Assembly (NCBI GenBank): GCA_037975125.1
Contig: CM075850.1
Location: forward strand, 126,251,292-126,315,291
DNA: 64,000 nt
DNA from: Latrodectus hesperus
Taxonomy: Eukaryota; Arthropoda; Arachnida; Araneae; Theridiidae
Direction of reading: 5' to 3'
The translations under genes were made by a program, and so were the position numbers. A model generated the notes under the pieces. It saw only the letters and a list, made by a program, of their open reading frames with translations, was not told where the DNA came from and searched no databases. Shown here piece by piece: positions 34,954-48,544 of the stretch (the first letter of the stretch is position 1; each line of letters opens with the position of its first letter).

Positions 34954-35369
34954 CAATCATTTATATATAACTTGCCATTTTAAATAATGTAAATTGTAAG
35001 GAAATATATTTTTTAAACTACAGCGAAAGAATTAATTAAGCTTGTATCATGGAAGTTCATTGTAGTTTAAAGACAAAGCTATCATTCTTTCGGAAGTTTG
35101 TTAGATCAGACGTCCGACTTGAAGATGGATGGCTTCTTGGCACCTCGCAGCTTGGCACATTAACTCTTCATTTGGTGCATCTGACGGAGAAGGTTCTGAT
35201 TCACTTTCAGATTAAAGAGGCAGTATTGTATTTTACCTTTCCTGCGTCACCTGAAAAGAAGAGCATCCATTCCGATTTAATTACACCTAGCCCTCGTCGA
35301 ACCTTTACATTCTACTCACGCACACAATTCCCGTCATTAATTAAAAGTTCACTTTTAATTAACGACAGG

Positions 35370-36800
35370 AAGCGAAGAATTTGTTTCCGGTTTGCTTTGC
35401 CAATTGAAAAGTAAATCCATTACATGCCGGTATCACTTATGCGAGTCAGAACTCTAAATATTCAAAATAAAGCTTATTTCTCTTTCTTTTAGTAATTTTA
35501 GAAAAATTAATTTAAAATTATTGATTCTAATTTTAGTACAAGCAGCAGTGGTTGAAATAGACATACCCCCAGAGATATTACAGTTAACAAGTTATTAGCA
35601 AGAACTTGTTTCCGATTATTTTCATTAGTTGGAAATATAATCATTACTCCAATAAAATTTACGATCTTATAACATCAAACATCCTAAGAATATAAAATAA
35701 ACTCAAAATTTTTTTCTGTATTTATGGAAAAATAAACATAAAATTCTAAACGTCATTTTTAATAAAAGCAAATGCAATTATTTACTTACAGATGATAATA
35801 CTACAACCGCAAATTATGATCGAAGAACTTGTTGAAAATAAACGTTAGTTGAAAATACCCTCACTAATTGAAATTAAACACTATTATGCTGTTAGAATTT
35901 ATGCCAATTATATTTTATACTTTAGAAATAGAAAGTAATAGGTCAGTCTGTGAGTAAGAAGTTAGCGTTCCTGACTCCTAAGCTGTTGATCCCAAGTTCG
36001 AAGCCCGGTTCAGCTATAGAAGTTTTTTTTTTTCGTTCTGTGTTTCCTTGTCCATTCTTCTGAGATAATGAATAAATTGGCCCACACTTTAAACGGGAGT
36101 AATGCTACTCTTCTCTGTGATTTGATTCATCGATGATCATTGGCTAACGATAAATGAGTAACAGTTTCTGGCCTTGTTGTGGTGAAGGGCTAGTTACCAA
36201 GTTAAATAAGAAAAAAAAATTCATAAATTCCCTTTCTCAATAATTATGAAAACATAAATATTAAATTCTAGGCATTTTTAATATAGTCAACAGCAGTTTA
36301 GAGACGTGCTTCTGTATGATAAAACCGCAAGTCATACAATCAAAAAACTTATTATCTATTTATTCCTTTGCCAATTAAAAAATAAACACTATTACAATGG
36401 TATAGCTTATGACATTCATGTACAATACCCTAGAAACGTAAAACCAGCTCATATTTTCTAATTAATTAGAAAAACATAAAAAAATTCTAATCGCCATTTT
36501 CAATACAAGTGATTACAGTTCCAAAATAAACATTTTCAAAGACTGCAACAGCCACAAATCACAAAAAAGATCTGCTTTCCGGGAATTTCTTTTAAATGAA
36601 ACTAATGCCAGAGAGAAAGAGAGGACAATGTATGTTACAACACACATCTAGCAACCAAAAATATAAATTACGGATACGTTTTCTCTCTCAGTAATTATTG
36701 GAACATTAATTTACAGCCCTAAATCCCATTTTCAATAACAGATGATTCCAATTCCAACAGATTAGACAAACAAAAATGACTATCCAAAATAAAATAAAAA
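35370..36800. repeat. Degenerate tandem array, interrupted by SINE-A
   Basis: Blocks like GAACTTGTTTCCG, TTTGCCAATTGAAAAGTAAA, then TAATTATGGAAAAACATAAA with AAATTCTAAACGCCATTTTT and AATACAAGTGATTACAGTTC recur around 35400, 35690, 36230, 36450 and 36680. They are strongly diverged. The SINE-A at 35938-36218 sits within it. The 121-codon frame at 35049-35414 runs into its first unit. Confidence 0.5.
35938..36218 (+). mobile_element. SINE-A, diverged copy
   Basis: GTTAGCGTTCCTGACTCCTA, AGTTCGAAGCCCGGTTC, GCCTTGTTGTGGTGAAGGG and an A-rich tail; many substitutions. Confidence 0.7.
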
Positions 36801-38500
36801 CACAAGTTTCCTAACTACCTCCAAAAAATGGTCTATTTATTTAGATCTAAAAATATTTTTTTTAAATTAATTTCTCATATTTATTTATCAAGTTTAAATT
36901 AAATACTTCAGTGTCAAGCTATTTCATAATATAATAGATTTTTCCAGTGGCTGACCTCTACTTTGCTTGTTTAAAAAACATATTTATACATCATGTTTTA
37001 ATCAATGTTTTTCAATCCAAGCGTTAAATTACATGTTTTTTAAAGACTCAAGTTAAACATTAATTACTGTTAAGCAAATTAAATAAGGATTAGATTTAGT
37101 TTTGCAATTTATTTTTCCCACAAATGTAATCATCGACAACCTTGAATAGTTAAAATATCATTTAAATAGTTAGGTGCAACATAATGAAATTAATTTTAAA
37201 GACGAAAAGGATGATTGGTAAGTGGGAATATTTTTAAAATTAGGAAGCTGGTAGAAATGGGAGGGAGAAAAACCGTGGGACATAAATACCAAGATGACCT
37301 TGTATTTTGGAGAGAGAGAAAAAAAGGGTGAGAAAAAAAATCTTATCTTAACGTGAGGAAGAGCATAACAAAAGAAGATTAAATACAAGTTTGTTTTTTA
37401 TTTCGCCAAGAGAATTCTTGTTTTTCAACTTTTTATATTTTTAAATTTATTTTAGGAACGTTTTAGCTGTTGAAGAAAAAAATTGTAAAAACAGATCAGA
37501 GTAATGAATTCTTTTTCTTTAATTATTTAAGTATTAATGTTAAAGGTTCCATCATTTTTATCAGTTTCTTTTTTCTCGTGAAAATTATAATTTCATTGCT
37601 GAAACTGTGTCATAAATAAAAGTTAAAAAGTGTCCTTAGAATATCTAATTAAAAGTTTTAAATGTTGGAAAGCTGCTCAAAATTAAAAAAAAGTAATACA
37701 TTCTCATTAATATTTAAATATATGCACATTCTTTTGAAATAAAGTTCTTGAAATATAAAAAAGTATTCATCTTTTTCCTTTACTTATATAACTATCACAC
37801 ACACACATGAGCAAAATGTAAACTTTTAATTTAAACTTTTATTCTTTTGTTACAAATAGAAATTTTTAATGAAGAATAACTTCTTTAACTGAAAATTATG
37901 AAAACTTAGTTCGATATAAATATTTCTATATTTGTAATAAAATTCAATTTTTATTGCATGCGTGATTGTTTAAGTTTTATTTCATGTGTTATTTTTGTTA
38001 AGAACATCAAAACTAAGTTTTGGGTATAAAAATAAACCCATATAAATATAAAGATAACATTATCTCTTTATAATTTTTTATGACTTAAAAAACATAAAAG
38101 ATTTATTAGGATAAAAAAAAATTCACTTTCACAAAGCAAAATTAATTTTTTATCAATTTGCTTCCTGAACATTGATTACATTAGTAATTTGACATTTTAT
38201 CACATGAATCACATTGTATACTTGTGCCCTAATTAACATCTAAAGACAATTTATGCAAAAAAATTTCAAAATCAAAACAAAAGTCATATGCACGTGAAAT
38301 TCATTTATAAAACAAAAAAAAAGCAGAAAAAACTGGTATTCATAAAACTAGGGTGTAATTGTAAAAAACATCCTACATAGAAACTTATTAGTATATATAT
38401 ATAGTTGATAAGCGTATAATATGATGTATGTTTTCCATGAGTTGCTACACAGTTTGCTCAAAATCTAAACATGCTGAATATCAAATTATCAAGCTTATCT
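36801..38500. other. AT-rich non-coding DNA
   Basis: No feature supported. A 72-codon minus frame at 37170-37388 is not convincing. Confidence 0.55.
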
Positions 38501-38519
38501 TTGACACACACTGCGTAGT

Positions 38520-38743
38520 TTTTGTTGCCGTGTGCCAGCTAGGCTCGCAATATGGGATGCGCTGCTCCACTTTTCCAACTGAACCTTATTTGGTGTGGAG
38601 TCCGACTTCCTCAGTACACACATGCCATAGGGACCCGTTTAGAGGGTAGGAAACCATTCACACATCATTCATGTAAGGGAGGGACAAAGACAGGATAGAT
38701 AGAGGGAGAAAGTACATCCGGGATTCGAACCCAGGACCGCCTG
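38520..38743 (-). mobile_element. SINE-B, 5'-truncated
   Basis: Minus orientation; starts within the head just before the B box. Duplication ACACTGC(G/T)TAGT at 38508-38519 and 38744-38755. Confidence 0.75.
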
Positions 38744-38814
38744 ACACTGCTTAGTAAACAGCCTAATAATTGAAGGCCGTTGTTAAAAATTTTATAATCC
38801 ACAGAGTACATTCT

Positions 38815-38995
38815 CTTCCGAATGGCCTTTTCATAGATAGTGGGTCGTATTTATGGGTCACAAAGAAGGAAACCCGGAAGACCCTCAAGCACCCTCCTCA
38901 ACAGATTCAGCATCCATCTCTCGTTGCTCAACCGCAGCTGGAGTCGAATCCAGGACCACATGTTCCGAAGAGCGCTTTCTTATCATGGTGAATTC
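38815..38995 (-). mobile_element. SINE family F5 copy
   Basis: GATAGTGGGTCGTATTTATG, GGAAACCCGGAAGACCCTCA, GGAGTCGAATCCAGGACC (B box on minus). Confidence 0.6.
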
Positions 38996-39372
38996 TAGCA
39001 CACTGATGTTGAAAACAACGCTATTTAGTTAGCGATTTCGAAATTTATACATGTAGGAAGTGGCTACCCACCGAATAAGCATTTTTCTAGCATATTTTAT
39101 CGTATCCAAATCTGCTAAAATTACAAATCATACCAAACAGGACGATGCTTTCAGATTAAAGGCTGCCGATGCATGTTGAGGGCAGATGTTGCCATCTATA
39201 AACAAAAGCAGATCCTTAAACAAAAGCAGATGTGCCACAACGATGTCTCAATAAACATAACCTGCTGTGGTTCTGTAACGGCTTGAAGATCTTTTCTATA
39301 ACTCAGAATAATTCCACCCTAAACAATCAATCATGTATCACCGTAACAGTGTAGTTCAATGATATTGCTTTT

Positions 39373-39766
39373 TGTTGTTGTTGTTGCCCATGACATTTGG
39401 CAAGCTAAGCTCTCTATGCCGTTGGCTGTGTGATTTAAGTCAACAGGATGCGTCTTTCGATTTGGATATGAGCACCACGAAGGTGAAAGTACGACTTTTG
39501 CTCATTTTGAGGTGCCTCGTCATTTTGAACCACGGTCAGTTGACGAGGCCACACCTGAGCTGGCACCCTCCTCTCCATATCCACGCCACACCAGCGGAAG
39601 GACTTTGGATGTCACAGATGAACGTGGACACGTCCCCAACCCACGGAGTTCCAGAAACCCAGTGAAGGGGAGTACACCGTGGTCACCCTCCCAACCACTG
39701 CCCGCGGCAAATGATGCTTCACTTTGCTGAGCTTACGGGAAGCTACTGAGCCACTAGAGCTCTGAT
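39373..39766 (-). mobile_element. 390-bp CAA-tailed repeat, family F1, copy 3
   Basis: An inverted near-full copy. Its tail reads TTGTTGTTGTTGTTG at the left and GAGCTCTAGTGGCTCAGTAG is its start at the right. Two overlapping plus-strand frames here are translations of the repeat. Confidence 0.8.
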
Positions 39767-40408
39767 GATTGTGGCACCTCGAAGCACTTCGTATGAAGTT
39801 CTAATGTGAATCACAGACTGCACAAGCTAAACTTGAAATATTTAGATACTATCCTCACACAGTCTTTTCATCACTATGTATCGTCAACCTCATTTGAAGT
39901 TCCTGTATCTTGAACCACAAACATGTCAATCCAGAACATGTGTACAACTAACCTCGTGGTAAAATTTTTACTTTAGCGTACGATCTTCGTTTGATTCTGA
40001 ATTCATCTTAATTTAATAACATAAGTCCATTTTTAAGTAAAAAATATTTAACTGAAATTTAATAATTTAGCTTCTTCTTTTGGAATGAAATTACATTTTT
40101 TTATTCTTCAAAAATATTGTAATATAATTATCCTTAAAAAATTAAACAAAAATTTTTTTACTTTGATTTCAATTTAATAATTAGAATACAAAATCATTTG
40201 TGGTAATATTAGCAATTGCAATTACTTTTTCTTATTTTTAAGTATTCAAAACAGGACTAATGGCTGTTGATGCGCTTAATTTCTGACGAACCAATACGCT
40301 TTAAGCATCAATATTTATAATCTTCTAAAGACTAAGCATGATACGATTAAGAATGATCAGTGGTAATTACTCAATTCCATTCAATTATGTTCAATCGGAT
40401 TGAAAGAG

Positions 40409-40420
40409 CCACCAGAGGGC
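40409..40420 (+). promoter_or_regulatory. CTCF-like motif
   Basis: CCACCAGAGGGC matches the conserved core of the insulator protein CTCF (CCASYAGRKGGC). It overlaps the intron side of the candidate exon at 40428-40445. Arthropods have CTCF, but a short motif is weak evidence of binding. Confidence 0.25.
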
Positions 40421-40427
40421 CACTCAC

Positions 40428-40445
40428 ATGCTTGCCGCCGGACAT
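40428..40445 (-). CDS. Candidate short first exon (MSGGKH|), gene unknown
   Basis: On the minus strand ATG TCC GGC GGC AAG CAT is followed by a perfect donor core GTGAGT (phase 0), within an unusually GC-rich island (40405-40515). A TGACGTAA site lies 53 bp upstream at 40498-40505. The peptide start resembles the other candidate at 53640-53660 (Met-Ser-Ala/Gly-Gly), and both are phase 0, so they could be alternative starts of one gene. The base before the donor is T, not the preferred G. No downstream partner exon in phase 0 was recognised. Confidence 0.22.
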
Positions 40446-40677
40446 GCAGAGGAGAAAGGAAGAGAACGATGATGTGAGGGAATGAAAAAGACGCTGATGA
40501 CGTAAAGACCCGAATGGATATTAAACTTGTTTTGCATTATAACGTACTACAATAATGTTAAAATGGACAATACGCTTTGATATTGTACATATGTATATAA
40601 CTTTATATTATTATTTGAAAATGTAATTAAATAATTAAACATTTGTCGGTCATTTTTACTGATAACAAAATATGAAC

Positions 40678-40680
<3 letters not shown>

Positions 40681-40755
<75 letters not shown>
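40681..40755. repeat. (TA)n microsatellite
   Basis: About 75 bp of TA. Confidence 0.95.
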
Positions 40756-40757
<2 letters not shown>

Positions 40758-42443
40758 TTAGCATTAATATATATAATCTTCGAAACGACTAACAATAGCT
40801 TGTTTATCAGCAGTGTTAATTACTCATTTATGATATTACCTTCAATTACAACATTAAATATTTGCCTAAACATCCACTTTTAATACCTATAACATCTGTT
40901 AGAAATTAATTGTAACACCTGATGTATCATCCTTTATAAGAAAAATTTCTTCCTTTACATATATTTACAAATTGATCTCCAGTATTATTTATTTTTGAAT
41001 TAGAGGTAATTTATATTCAGGGATGATATAATATCAATTTGCATTGTTGCTAATAGAACAATATCATTATATTAATGGATAAACAGGACGAACAGCTTAC
41101 ATAAATGTAGTTAAAAATTTGAAAACTCAGTTGTTTGACTGCAGTCATATCGGAAATTCACTAATATTATTTTGTTTGCAACTGTAAAAAAAAATTCTTA
41201 CTTCTTAATAAAAAATATACATATAAAAATATTATGTAAATATTTTTAAATTCAATACTTTTAAAAATATTGTATACAAATATTTAAAAAATATTATTTG
41301 AATAGTGAATCAAAATGAGCACCATGAAATAACCACTGATGCGTAGGTAAAAATTTCATAATTCTTTCCATAAAGCTTGGAAGCTGAATGGTATGTGGTT
41401 TGGCCTTCAGAATAACTGCTCATAAATTCGACTCCCATCTCTGGTACGTATTTTATAGAGGCTTGGAATACTCTTTTATCTTTGAAGGGCTCTCGTGTGG
41501 GACTATAGAGCGTAAAACAAGTTTATTTATAAATTTGGAGAACTTGCAAAACTCATATCACATGATCAGTTAGCTACATAAAACTGAGTATGCTGTGAAA
41601 ACAGTTCACTCACAAGAACTTACTTCTTCCTTTTTTACTATTTGATTTAATTTTTTATCCCTGGTTGCTAAAAAAAGGATAAAAGGATTTCTTTTTCCAT
41701 TTATTTGTTTCGTAAAGAAGGCTCATTTGGTATGAGGAGAAAATAATCTTCAAATAAATATCATTTCTAAATCCATGTATAACCCAATTAAGGAATGTGA
41801 CAAATGATATTGGTCAAATTTGAATTTTTTTAACAGATTTATTTACCATAATAAAAATTTATTTTATTCTTTTACAAAAGAAGTATTTTGTAGAATACTG
41901 CAGGCATACTTTTGAAAATAAATTATTCCTTTCATAGACTGAAAAAGGAACAGAATTCTGTGGAAAGTTATGTTGGTTTTGGAAGATTATAATTGTTTTC
42001 TTGTATTGAGAAAGCGTGATTCAAAGAAAGCGTTGTAAATTTATGACAGGCGAATATGTAAAATATCAATTGAAACTTTTCTACGAAACTGAAAATTCGA
42101 AAAACTAATTTTATCAAACCTAATGATACGTTTACCTATTTAAAAGATGGTAATTCTCAAGAAACACAAGAATTTTATAATAATAAATCGAATGAGAAAA
42201 TAATAAGAAAATTTTCTAAAAACATTGGTGAAAATCTTCAAAAGAAGTTTAAAAAGCGGCAGATATATTAGACAATGGTGCAAAGAGCTAAATGAAACAT
42301 GCTGATCTCAAGCTATTTAAAAATTAATTTAAATTACAACGAAATAAAATCAAACAATAAAAATACAAATCAAAAGAGTGTATGAGTATGTAGAAAGGGA
42401 AGGTTTCAATTAAATTCATTACTATAGTAATCCCCCGATTACA

Positions 42444-43030
42444 CGTTTCTTCTTCTTCTTAGAGTTGGGTTTGTATGTACATTGGGCACCTCTGCTTTTA
42501 TCAGCATTTTGTACCATTAACTCCAAACCCAATGTTTCCTAGTTCCAGTTGCTCGGGTCACCCACTTTACTAATAAAGTCCGATAACCCTTTAATGGAGT
42601 CTAGGTGTAACTCTCTAGTATGGATGATGCCCAAAGAAGTTAATCTAGGAAGGGCAAGAGCCTCGCATTCGTAAATGATATGCTTGTCCGTTTCCTCTTG
42701 CGTATGACATCTCCTGCAGATAGAGTCTTGCTGAAACAGTCCCATTTTATGGAGGTGTTTTCTGAAATAGCAGTGCCCAGTTATGAAGCCTACGATTAAA
42801 CGTATCTCCTGCCTAGAGCATCTTTGAATTTCAGAGGCAATCCTCGCTGATGATCCACAGATCATACTTTTAGCGTAGGTTTGAACAGGAGTGTTGAGCC
42901 AAGCTTCATACATCTTCCGTTTTTCCCATCTAAGAACATTGGTTTTTGCGGTCTTCAAATTGATCCCACAAAATGTTTCTGCACCAATGGGAGCTAAAGA
43001 CGATTCTTGTTTTTTGCTCCCTACAACACA
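42444..43030 (-). mobile_element. LINE 3' fragment (RNase H tail of ORF2 plus 3' UTR)
   Basis: The minus frame is open from about 43025: IGAETFCGINLKTAKTN, then EAWLNTPVQTYAKS, then MICGSSARIASE, then RLIVGFITGHCYFRKHLHKM, CRRCH with HIIYECEAL, ending KVGDPSNWN and TAG at 42539. The C-x2-C-H(x)H-C pattern and HLHKMG are typical of Jockey/R1-group LINEs with RNase H. The 3' UTR (about 90 bp) and tail (AAG)n match 11862-11991. A 5'-truncated, inactive copy. Confidence 0.8.
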
Positions 43031-43332
43031 TTTTCATATTACGCTATTTCATATCCCTCGTATAACACGCATTTCCGCGTTGATTCCCCGCGTTGTATTT
43101 CTGTGTTGAGAAACTCATAGTGATCTGTATAGCTCACAACCCATTTCGCGTACATTTGCACATTGTGTCAATTGTGTTCTTAAAAAATTAAATTAAATTA
43201 TGTTATTGACATTTGAACATTCTGCTACAAAAAGATGTTGACGGAACGCTATTTCAGATAGCTCCTACAGCGAATAAGCATGTAATAAATCTGTTTTTTG
43301 GGGGTTATTTGATTTATAATGTAAAGGAACTG

Positions 43333-43617
43333 CCACCCAACTTGTCAAGTGGTCAGCGTGTCTAACTGCGGATAGGGAGGTCCTGGGTTCGAATCCCGGT
43401 TCGGGCATGAATGTACTTTTTCTCTCTCTATCTATCCTATCTTTGTCCTTTCCTCGTATGAATGTGGAGTGAATGGTTGCCTACCCTATAAACGGGTCCC
43501 TATAGCATGTGTGTACTGAGGAAGTCAGACTCCACACCGAAATAGGGTTCAGTTGGAAAAGTGGAGGAGCGCACCCCATATTGCCAGCTTGGCTGGCACA
43601 CGACAACAACAACAGCA
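43333..43617 (+). mobile_element. SINE-B, complete copy
   Basis: Starts CCACCCAACTTGTCAAGTGG, B box GGGTTCGAATCCC, ends CACACGACAACAACAACAG. Duplication AAAGGAACTG at 43323-43332 and 43621-43630. Confidence 0.85.
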
Positions 43618-44319
43618 ATGAAAGGAACTGTTTTTTAGTTATATTTGTATAAGTTTTTTATTTAAATTGCTCTTAGTTTGATTTTAATAAAACGTGCCAC
43701 ATTTCGTTCATTTCATAACATAGTTTTTCCTTGATATTGGATTTAAACCCCCCTTAATGAGGAAAGTTAGACATGAATCATTTGTATGTAACGCATTATA
43801 CAAGGTCATACGAGAGCATTTAACGAGAATGCTCACACAACGCGTTTCCCTATAACGCGGAACTCACATACCGTGTGGATAGGTAGGATTTTGTACACAT
43901 TACTACATTACCTACTTCTTCTACTTCTTTAATACATCTCTTGCTATCAATACTACGCAAAATGTTTATCAATAAAATTCTTATTCAATTAGAAACATTT
44001 ATAAGTTTTAAAAATTTTGGTAAAAGCTCTTGGTCTGATTGATTATTGTCAATGTGTTAAATCAAGCAAACTTTTCACAATTGAAAAAATAATTAATCAA
44101 GATATTCATGTGTAAAAAATTCTAATGAAATATTAACTACTTTTCTTAAAACAGCAAAACTCTATACTTCATAATTTTGTAATCAATTTTATTAATTAAA
44201 TCTTTTTTGATATGAAACTAATAAAATATCAAAGTGGTATCAAAAATATTGTATCCTTCAATTAAACTTTGACACCAGTATGATCCCATTCTACTAACTA
44301 AATTTCATTTCACACTTTG

Positions 44320-44480
44320 GTTTGTCACTCGACGGTCATTTTTCTCACTCCAGGTCTAATTTGATCTAGAATTACGGTTTCAAGTGAATTCTAAACCACT
44401 TCAAACATTCAAACCCAATGAGGAATTCGAAACCACGAACTGGTGAACGGAAGGCAAGATCGCTACCATCTTGGCTAATG
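44320..44480 (-). mobile_element. SINE-C copy
   Basis: Tail TTTGGTTTGTCACTCGACGG at the left; head at the right with CTTGCCTTCCGTTCACCAG read on minus. Confidence 0.65.
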
Positions 44481-45502
<1,022 letters not shown>

Positions 45503-45879
45503 ATAAATGTTATTTAAAGTTACATTTAATAGCTATTGCTTACCTTAAATTAAATTTTGTTATGTTTTATAAATTTTAAATGTATTCTGAAAGTGACAAA
45601 ATATTACTAGACTTGATGAGTTTGATTTGGAACAACATTTAAATTGATTGTCGACTATTCAGAGGATAAAAATTGCTGATTTGATGCTATCTGCATAATA
45701 CTTTTTCTCAGTTTTTAATTCTTAAAATATAAACAGTTCAATGACTATTTTCATTTCTTAAGGTGGGTTGACTCCTGAGAAAAGTAATTCATAATATAAA
45801 GTTATTTTTTAAATATTTTATTATTAATTTCATTTTCTATGACATTAAAAGTTGCAACATCAGAAACGAGAGAAAAATA

Positions 45880-46645
45880 AAAAAGATGTTTCGTGCACTT
45901 GAGAATATGTTAAGAAGGCAAATGGTTGGGGTATTTACAGGAGTGCGGAATTAGAAAGAACATTTACCACTTTTGGTAGCTAAAACAACTTCTATTCGAT
46001 TAGAATGGCACCAAACTCACGTTAGATGGCAGAAATAAGCAATGTATTCTATGTTGCTTCAAAATCTGCCACACTTCATCAACCGTAGTAGTTGAAGAAA
46101 GAAAGCATACCAATCTCTCAGTATCCCTTAGCCAAATATTTCAAATTGGTGAAAGGTTCTAATTACCTTGCTTTCCAAGAGCACAATCGAATACTTTCTG
46201 CTTCGAGGAAGGTTCGAACATATACTTTAGCATCATCTTGTAGAAAGATGCAATTTTGAAAACCACAAAGATAGAGCACAACCACAATACTTAAGATGCC
46301 AAAAATATAACAACATCCCTTTAAACTTCCATTGATCAGAATTAGAGATCTGCATGTGGACGATAAAAATGGTCCATGCTATCATACCAGATGCTGGGGC
46401 CATATTACGATATTGAATACGAGAAGGTGATGAGTGCTCCCCTTGAAGATTCCAAAGACGTATACAGTCAACAAAAATCTGCACTCAGAGCAAAGACTTT
46501 TCTGAAAAGACATTTTTCGAGTTCTTATATCCAGCTTTGTCTTTAAGCACACCAGAATCGTAGTCCGTACTGCTGCAAACGTCGTCTCATTGAGTTCTCG
46601 TTGACCTAAAAGTAGGACACAACTCTCTTTACATTAAAAGGTCCC
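45880..46645 (-). mobile_element. Tc1-like transposase relic
   Basis: In shifting minus frames: VNENSMRRRLQQYGL (end of the DNA-binding region), then GEHSSPSRIQYRNMAPASGM (the block following the first catalytic Asp in arthropod Tc1 elements), then TTTVDEVWQILKQ near the C-terminus. Frameshifts and stops throughout; no TIR was identified. The N-terminal edge also occurs, duplicated, at 6521-6598. Confidence 0.6.
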
Positions 46646-47581
46646 AGCTAATTTTAGGTGTTGGAAGATGAGTGTTGCTTTTCTGCCTCTCAGGTCCATG
46701 ACTAGCGGGATGGTCATTTGAGAGTTTTCTGGGCTTCCTCTTTTGCGACAAATGAATACGGCCTCCCGGAATCCGACCGGAAGGAACATTAAAATGCTTT
46801 ACAACTTATTTTTAAACCATTAGGTTGTCCTATCCACAATGTCTATAACGCCGTCTAACTGTAGGAGCAGATATTCGAAGAGCAATAAACATGTCATTTT
46901 CTTAATTCATAGTCGTGATAGGGTAGCACTGTTTTGCAAGACTACATTATAGGTAGCATTTTACTAATATTACATCTATCTGCTTTAGTGTTAGTCATGA
47001 GAGGATGATCATATCCTGTAAGCCTTTTCGTGTGACCGTTAGCAACCCATCGATTCTATATTCCATGACACTAGTTGTGCTTTAACCAGTGCGATTAGTA
47101 TTAACACAAAACAATCATCCATATTCTTGATAGACAACCATTCTGTCTTCATCGAATTCCGACATTTGCTGGCAACTCTTTTTTACATTAAGTACATAAA
47201 ACGATATTCTAAGAAAACTCCGACCTTATTAAGCTATTTCCGATTGAGAAATCCACCGCACAATTTTTGTTTCATGCTACGATTCAGATGTGCCGACCGA
47301 TGGCTGAATGGTTAGCGTTCCTGACTCCTAAGATGTGGGTCCCGGGTTCAAATCCCGGTTCAGGCATGGATATTACTTTGTTTCTCTGTCCTTTCTTCTG
47401 TGATGATGTGTGAATGTGGCCCATCCTATAAACGGGTTTGTGGTGGTATGGCGCGGGTAACGCTACTCGCCTCCGTGACTTGGGTCACAGGTGTCCGCTG
47501 GGTAACGACAAATGAGTAACAGTTTCTGGCCTTGCTGAGGCATAGGGTTCGTCACCCAAGTGTCCGCTGTTGGGGAAAAAA
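46565..47581 (+). mobile_element. Second locus of the chimeric unit
   Basis: Reverse-complement match to 5566-6556: Tc1 edge, F5 fragment (about 46650-46800), about 490 bp of other sequence and a SINE-A. Here the SINE has its own target-site duplication, so this locus keeps the arrangement before the unit was copied. Confidence 0.8.
47291..47581 (+). mobile_element. SINE-A copy with own target-site duplication
   Basis: Head GCCGACCGATGGCTGAATGG, B box GGGTTCAAATCCC, A7 tail. Duplication ACGATTCAGATG at 47279-47290 and 47582-47593, exact. Confidence 0.9.
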
Positions 47582-47594
47582 ACGATTCAGATGC

Positions 47595-48540
47595 TGTTTG
47601 TTTCCCTAGCGTTAAAAGCTAATCAATCAAAATGCTAAATGGTAATGAAGTAAAATACTAGAATTTTAATATCTGCATACTTCAACCTCTTCATCTTTTC
47701 ATCTTGATTTTGTCAATCATAAATTAATTATTTCTTGGCATTGCCATCTTAATAGCCACATTTTCAAAAACAGCGTGTTTCAAGCGAAAAATATATTTCC
47801 TTATCGGGCAATTTTTTCCATTAATATAGTTAATGTTTTACAAGCAATGTGATAACATTTTAAAATATAACGAAATTATATTCTTGTTCATGAAACTAAT
47901 TCAGATTAAGATGAGTTATGTCCATAAAAGATGACTGTTAATGAGGAGGTACTTTAATTTCGAAGGAATTTCATTTAATAAGATTTATAAGGAAATGCTA
48001 TGATATTTCATAAATTCAATTTCAAACACAACAAAAAGAATTCTTTCACAAATGCTTAATATAGGCTCTGAAGTCAAACCTAAAATTTTCTCACTGGAAT
48101 AGTGCTGTTTTTTTACTTAGACAGGAGAGGTTTACATCAATGTGATCGAGGTAGAGGTAGTATCGAAATAAAATGTTTCGTATAATTGTTACTTACAATG
48201 TACTATCGGTTAGTGATTAGCAACACCATGATCTTGATAAAAGAAAATCCCAGGCTGGATTTGAGTTATTGTTCAACAACCATATCTGCCGAAGTGTGTG
48301 CTTCATAGTTTTCCAATAACATAAGTAACATTTTGACATTGCTTCCAAAAAAAAAAACCTTTTCAAAAGTTTATTCTTGAGATTGAAGGATAATATAGGT
48401 GTTTCATATCAAAAAAGATGAGAAGAAATAAATATTTTACTATTATTGCTTTGTAACGCTTTCAGTGCATGATCGTCAAAATGGATGGTAAGTTGTTTTC
48501 TGAGATTTTTCCTTGCTACATGTCAATAAGAATCCTTGTC
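47595..48540. other. AT-rich non-coding DNA
   Basis: A weak SINE-like stretch lies at about 48205-48310. AAAATGGATG|GTAAGT at 48480-48495 looks like a short exon end on the plus strand, without supporting context. Confidence 0.45.
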
Positions 48541-48544
48541 TATG

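Larger units (their letters stand above)
39770..42420. other. Mostly AT-rich non-coding DNA
   Basis: Contains the GC island and exon candidate at 40405-40515, a (TA)n tract and a weak tRNA-SINE-like stretch at about 41385-41445. Nothing else is supported. Confidence 0.5.
42428..43875 (-). mobile_element. MITE-like dispersed element, copy 2, interrupted by a LINE and a SINE-B
   Basis: Inverted copy of 1240-1826. Element sequence is present at about 43030-43332 and 43631-43875, with a probable terminal piece (TAGTAATCCCCCGATTACACG) at 42428-42443 beyond the LINE. A SINE-B inserted cleanly at 43333. The order of insertion is therefore MITE first, then LINE and SINE. Confidence 0.6.

Noticed and set aside
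34687..34956. 89-codon minus frame
   Set aside because: Translation of SINE-A; same for 14802-15053 and 15164-15373 (SINE-C).
35049..35414. 121-codon plus-strand frame as a gene
   Set aside because: ATG start but no motif, signal or splice context, and its end lies in a tandem repeat unit. Kept only as part of the array finding.
38428..38649. 73-codon frame reaching into SINE-B
   Set aside because: Most of its codons are the SINE-B 3' half read backwards.
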